From JBALVT01 sp045110675 (GTDB lineage: Bacteria; Pseudomonadota; Gammaproteobacteria; Pseudomonadales; Halieaceae): a stretch of DNA of 64,000 nt. The notes beneath the pieces were generated by a model. It searched no databases, was not told the origin of the DNA, and was given only the letters and a program-made list of their open reading frames with translations. Below are positions 61,849-64,000 of this stretch, in pieces (position 1 is the first letter of the stretch; each line of letters opens with the position of its first letter). The stretch is taken from contig JBGCGJ010000026.1 of the NCBI GenBank assembly GCA_045110675.1, positions 1 to 64,000 on the forward strand. The letters run 5' to 3'. Position numbers and translations under genes: made by a program.

Positions 61849-62769
61849 ATGATCAAATACTTGTCGCCCCTGCTTCCCTTTCTCATTGGCTGGATGATCC
61901 TGCTGTCCTCCGCTCAATTATCCGAGTTGAGCTTAGTTAACGGCATTGCCCAACTCCTGCTGTTTGCCCTGGTGGTTTGTTGGCCAATTTGGAAAACCGG
62001 AAGAATGTCGTATGTCGATATTGGCTGGCCATTCGGTTTGGTTGTTATAGGCATACTGACCTATGTGTATAGCGAAGGACACCAGCTGCGAGTTTCACTG
62101 GTAAGCGGTGTGTACATTTTCGTCGGCTTACGCATGGGCATGGGCGCTTTATCAATGTGGAAAAAGGGCCTACTCAAAACGGAATTTCCACGCTATCAGT
62201 ATCAAAGATTGCGCTGGGAAAAGGCCGGAAAGACCAATGTAGCATTGGCGATACAAGTCGAAGCAATAACCCAGGGTTTGGCCAATGCCTCCTTTCTCGC
62301 TTTTCCCGCTCTAATTATCGCTTCAAATCCTGACACGTCAGTATCGGCGTTTGAAATATTGGGTCTGACGATTTGGCTCGTGGCTTTTATTATGGAATCG
62401 GTTGCCGATGCGCAGAAGCTATCATTTTTGCGGGCGATGAAAAAGGCAGGTGAGAAAAACAGGGTATGCGATGTTGGTCTATGGCGTTACTGCCGCCATC
62501 CAAATTACTTTGCTGAATGGGTAGTATGGACTGGACTTGTAATCGCCTCTATTCCATCCTGGTTGGCATTGCATGATCAGGAGAATATTTTCGTGTGGAT
62601 ACTGCTGGGTGCGGGGCTGCTGTTCGTTTCCAGAATTATGTACATCACTTTGGTTTATGCCACGGGAGCGGTTCCCTCGGAATATTTTTCCGCTCAAAAA
62701 AGACCCGGCTATACAGACTATCAGATACGCACTAACAGGTTTTTTCCCGGCCCTCGTAAGAGCGCATAA
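61849..62769 (+). CDS. DUF1295 / steroid 5-alpha-reductase-like membrane protein
   Basis: 306 aa with about seven membrane segments. VGLWRYCRHPNYFAEWVVWTGLVI near residue 210 is the hallmark RHPNYF motif of the DUF1295/steroid 5-alpha-reductase superfamily, followed by RPGYTDYQIRTNRFFPGP. Relatives reduce or methylate lipids. Downstream of the SDR and SnoaL-like genes, it may form a three-gene unit. Confidence 0.82.
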   Translation: MIKYLSPLLPFLIGWMILLSSAQLSELSLVNGIAQLLLFALVVCWPIWKTGRMSYVDIGWPFGLVVIGILTYVYSEGHQLRVSLVSGVYIFVGLRMGMGALSMWKKGLLKTEFPRYQYQRLRWEKAGKTNVALAIQVEAITQGLANASFLAFPALIIASNPDTSVSAFEILGLTIWLVAFIMESVADAQKLSFLRAMKKAGEKNRVCDVGLWRYCRHPNYFAEWVVWTGLVIASIPSWLALHDQENIFVWILLGAGLLFVSRIMYITLVYATGAVPSEYFSAQKRPGYTDYQIRTNRFFPGPRKSA

Positions 62770-62791
62770 GACAGAAAAAGCGGACACGTTT

Positions 62792-63004
62792 ATGCTCGAG
62801 CTCCCTAAAGCAGTGAAACCCTACAAAAAAACCCCGGCGTTCACCAAGGACACTATTCCCCGGGGGCTGCTTGCAGAGCACAGCACCAAGGCGGGTACAT
62901 GGGGTGTTCTCGAAGTGGAGGAAGCGCACGCAGCTATCATCCGGCGTCAGAGCTCCAAGGAACTGCCAAGGTCAATTGTTCCACCCTCAACCACTTTCGC
63001 GTAG
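62792..63004 (+). pseudogene. Truncated DUF1971 (TehB/YeaR-like cupin) gene remnant
   Basis: The 70-aa frame from the ATG at 62792 begins like DUF1971 proteins: MLELPKAVKPYKKTPAFTKD, IPRGLLAEHSTKAGTWGVLEVEE. After about 45 residues the similarity stops abruptly (AHAAIIRRQ...) and the frame runs into the antisense 3' end of the MOSC gene. The barrel half of the domain is missing, so this looks like a deletion remnant. It overlaps the convergent MOSC frame by 58 nt. Confidence 0.6.
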
Positions 63005-63799
63005 ACACCAAGATTACCCCCATTCGCCTGAACGAGCGCCCTCATAATACCGGGATCTTTGGGCAAATCAGCAAAACCATGAGTGGTCATCGAACAGCGA
63101 GGGCAGTCCGCCACGATCTCAAGTGATGTCTCACCCAAGCTGACCGTTTTTCCCACCCATAGTTGTTCCGGATAGGGACTTTCTACTCCTTCACAATTGA
63201 GCAAAATATTCGGTCGAAAGCGACTTACATCAAATTCAGATTCCGGACGGAAAGCCGCCATACTCGCCAGAGACTGCTCGCTCATGATCAGCAGCGGGAA
63301 TGCGTCGAAATAGGTACCCGGGGGAGACTCGTACTCCATTACCTCGGCGAAAACTTCCAGGTCGGGAAGAGGCTCATCTGGTGTCCTGGCAAATATTTCT
63401 CGCAACTCCTGTTCGAAGTCTTCGCTGTCTGGTGCGCCTCGGCGGTAATGATCCAAGGCATCGGCGGGCAGCAAGGGCCAGAGAGTCACCGGGTGCTTCA
63501 ATTTGTCACTTAACCAGCTGTTGATTTCACTGGATCGCGTTTCACAACTTTCACCGTCTGGAGCGGTAATAATCGCCGGGCTGGAACCTTCTGAGCTGGG
63601 AGCTTCCAAAAACGAGGCAGTCAAAGTCATCAGCGAAGGGATTTTTTTTGCCCCCTCGAATTCCTCCACGCTTTTCATCGCGCACGGCCCACACTCGGTC
63701 ACCCAAAGTTCCTGTAGAACCAATGGTAAGGGTTTTGCATGACTCGCCTATCATGCTCTTTACTGGATAGCGAAAAAGTTGGCTTACACTTGCATTCAT
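62947..63799 (-). pseudogene. MOSC domain protein gene with a frameshift in an A8 run
   Basis: The first part reads from ATG 63799: VSQLFRYPVKSMIGESCKTL, LGDRVWAVRDEKRGGIRGGKK, a MOSC N-terminal beta-barrel. At a run of eight A (plus-strand T 63642-63649) the reading must lose one base to continue as KIPSLMTLTASFLEAP and on through SRFRPNILLNCEG and VADCPRCSMTTHG, where the MOSC Cys lies. Removing one A gives one continuous protein of about 283 aa. Possible causes are a real inactivating indel, a sequencing error or slippage. Such proteins bind molybdenum or iron-sulfur cofactors (YcbX-like). Confidence 0.8.
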
Positions 63800-63866
63800 A
63801 GGGTTGGATCCTCATCGGGTACACCGGCTTTCACCAGCGGATATAAAAGTAATCGAAAAATTTAGC

Positions 63867-64000
63867 TCAAGGCGTGTACCAAATGGGTGAGCTATAGGCT
63901 CGCTGCTGAGCAACAAATTCACTCTCCGCCATATCCTGGGGTATCGCAGCACCATAATTGAGAACGTCAAACGCCGGCCAGCGAGGAGTGGGTATTTCCA
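63867..64000 (-). CDS. C-terminal end of a DUF3604-like protein (partial)
   Basis: The last 43 codons of a leftward gene entering from the right edge. The frame reads TPRWPAFDVLNYGAAIPQDM and ends with QQRAYSSPIWYTP before TGA. The R-A-(Y/W)-(T/S)-SPIWY ending is typical of DUF3604 proteins, exported hydrolase-like proteins of unknown function. Too short for certainty. Confidence 0.55.
   Translation of the reverse strand, partial: EIPTPRWPAFDVLNYGAAIPQDMAESEFVAQQRAYSSPIWYTP

Overview
The window reads as a chromosomal segment of a gammaproteobacterium, most likely a marine-type member of the Pseudomonadales/Cellvibrionales side of the class. The evidence is conserved gene order: birA-coaX upstream of the Thr/Tyr/Gly/Thr tRNA-tuf cluster; glyA-nrdR-ribD-ribE-ribBA-ribH-nusB-thiL-pgpA; rnr-rlmB-rpsF-rpsR-(DUF2232)-rplI-dnaB; xseB-ispA; yrfG-hslR; rimB-rimK-astE-like. 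There is no integrase, transposase, phage structural gene or CRISPR array.

Layout. 1-8064 (mostly minus): start of tuf, tRNA-Thr/Gly/Tyr, a PQQ-type sugar dehydrogenase with a C-terminal cytochrome lodged inside the tRNA operon, tRNA-Thr with its promoter, an AlgI/AlgJ-like O-acetylation pair, a double-domain Usp, coaX and birA. 8314-20566: a small membrane protein with a CPA2 antiporter, yaeQ, an Ada-AlkA fusion coupled to ogt, a metallo-beta-lactamase-fold hydrolase, two small proteins, cysQ, yrfG-hslR, a diguanylate cyclase, a degenerate SGNH protein and dxs. 20577-30592: a glycan cluster (two Gmd-type dehydratases, flippase, 2OG oxygenase, two methyltransferases, three glycosyltransferases) sitting between dxs and xseB-ispA. 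31841-40774 (minus): ribA, a retropepsin-like protease and the riboflavin/nusB/thiL/pgpA/nrdR/glyA block. 40919-45510: rimB-rimK-astE-like, ettA, PilZ. 45530-56355: radA, helicase-loader candidates (triple DnaT-domain protein plus lambda P-like protein) convergent with dnaB, then rplI/rpsR/rpsF/rlmB/rnr. 56713-59708: a second small glycan locus next to tRNA-Leu. 60474-64000: an SDR, SnoaL-like and DUF1295 group followed by decaying genes (truncated DUF1971, frameshifted MOSC) and the end of a DUF3604-like gene.

Most distinctive signals. (1) Non-coding palindromic elements with conserved centres and unrelated, internally complementary arms: a pair of hairpins between nrdR and glyA whose 22-nt loops are exact reverse complements of each other, and two larger inverted copies between the lambda P-like gene and dnaB. 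(2) A glycan cluster combining two Gmd paralogues with a TylC3-type sugar C-methyltransferase, the gene set expected for a GDP-linked C-methyl-6-deoxyhexose (virenose-like). (3) A respiratory-type sugar dehydrogenase inside a tRNA transcription unit. (4) A RibBA-type protein whose dihydroxybutanone-phosphate synthase active-site motif is lost. (5) A DnaT-like protein with three DnaT repeats whose gene overlaps a lambda P-like gene by 89 nt. All functions are inferred from sequence recognition by eye; no database search was possible.
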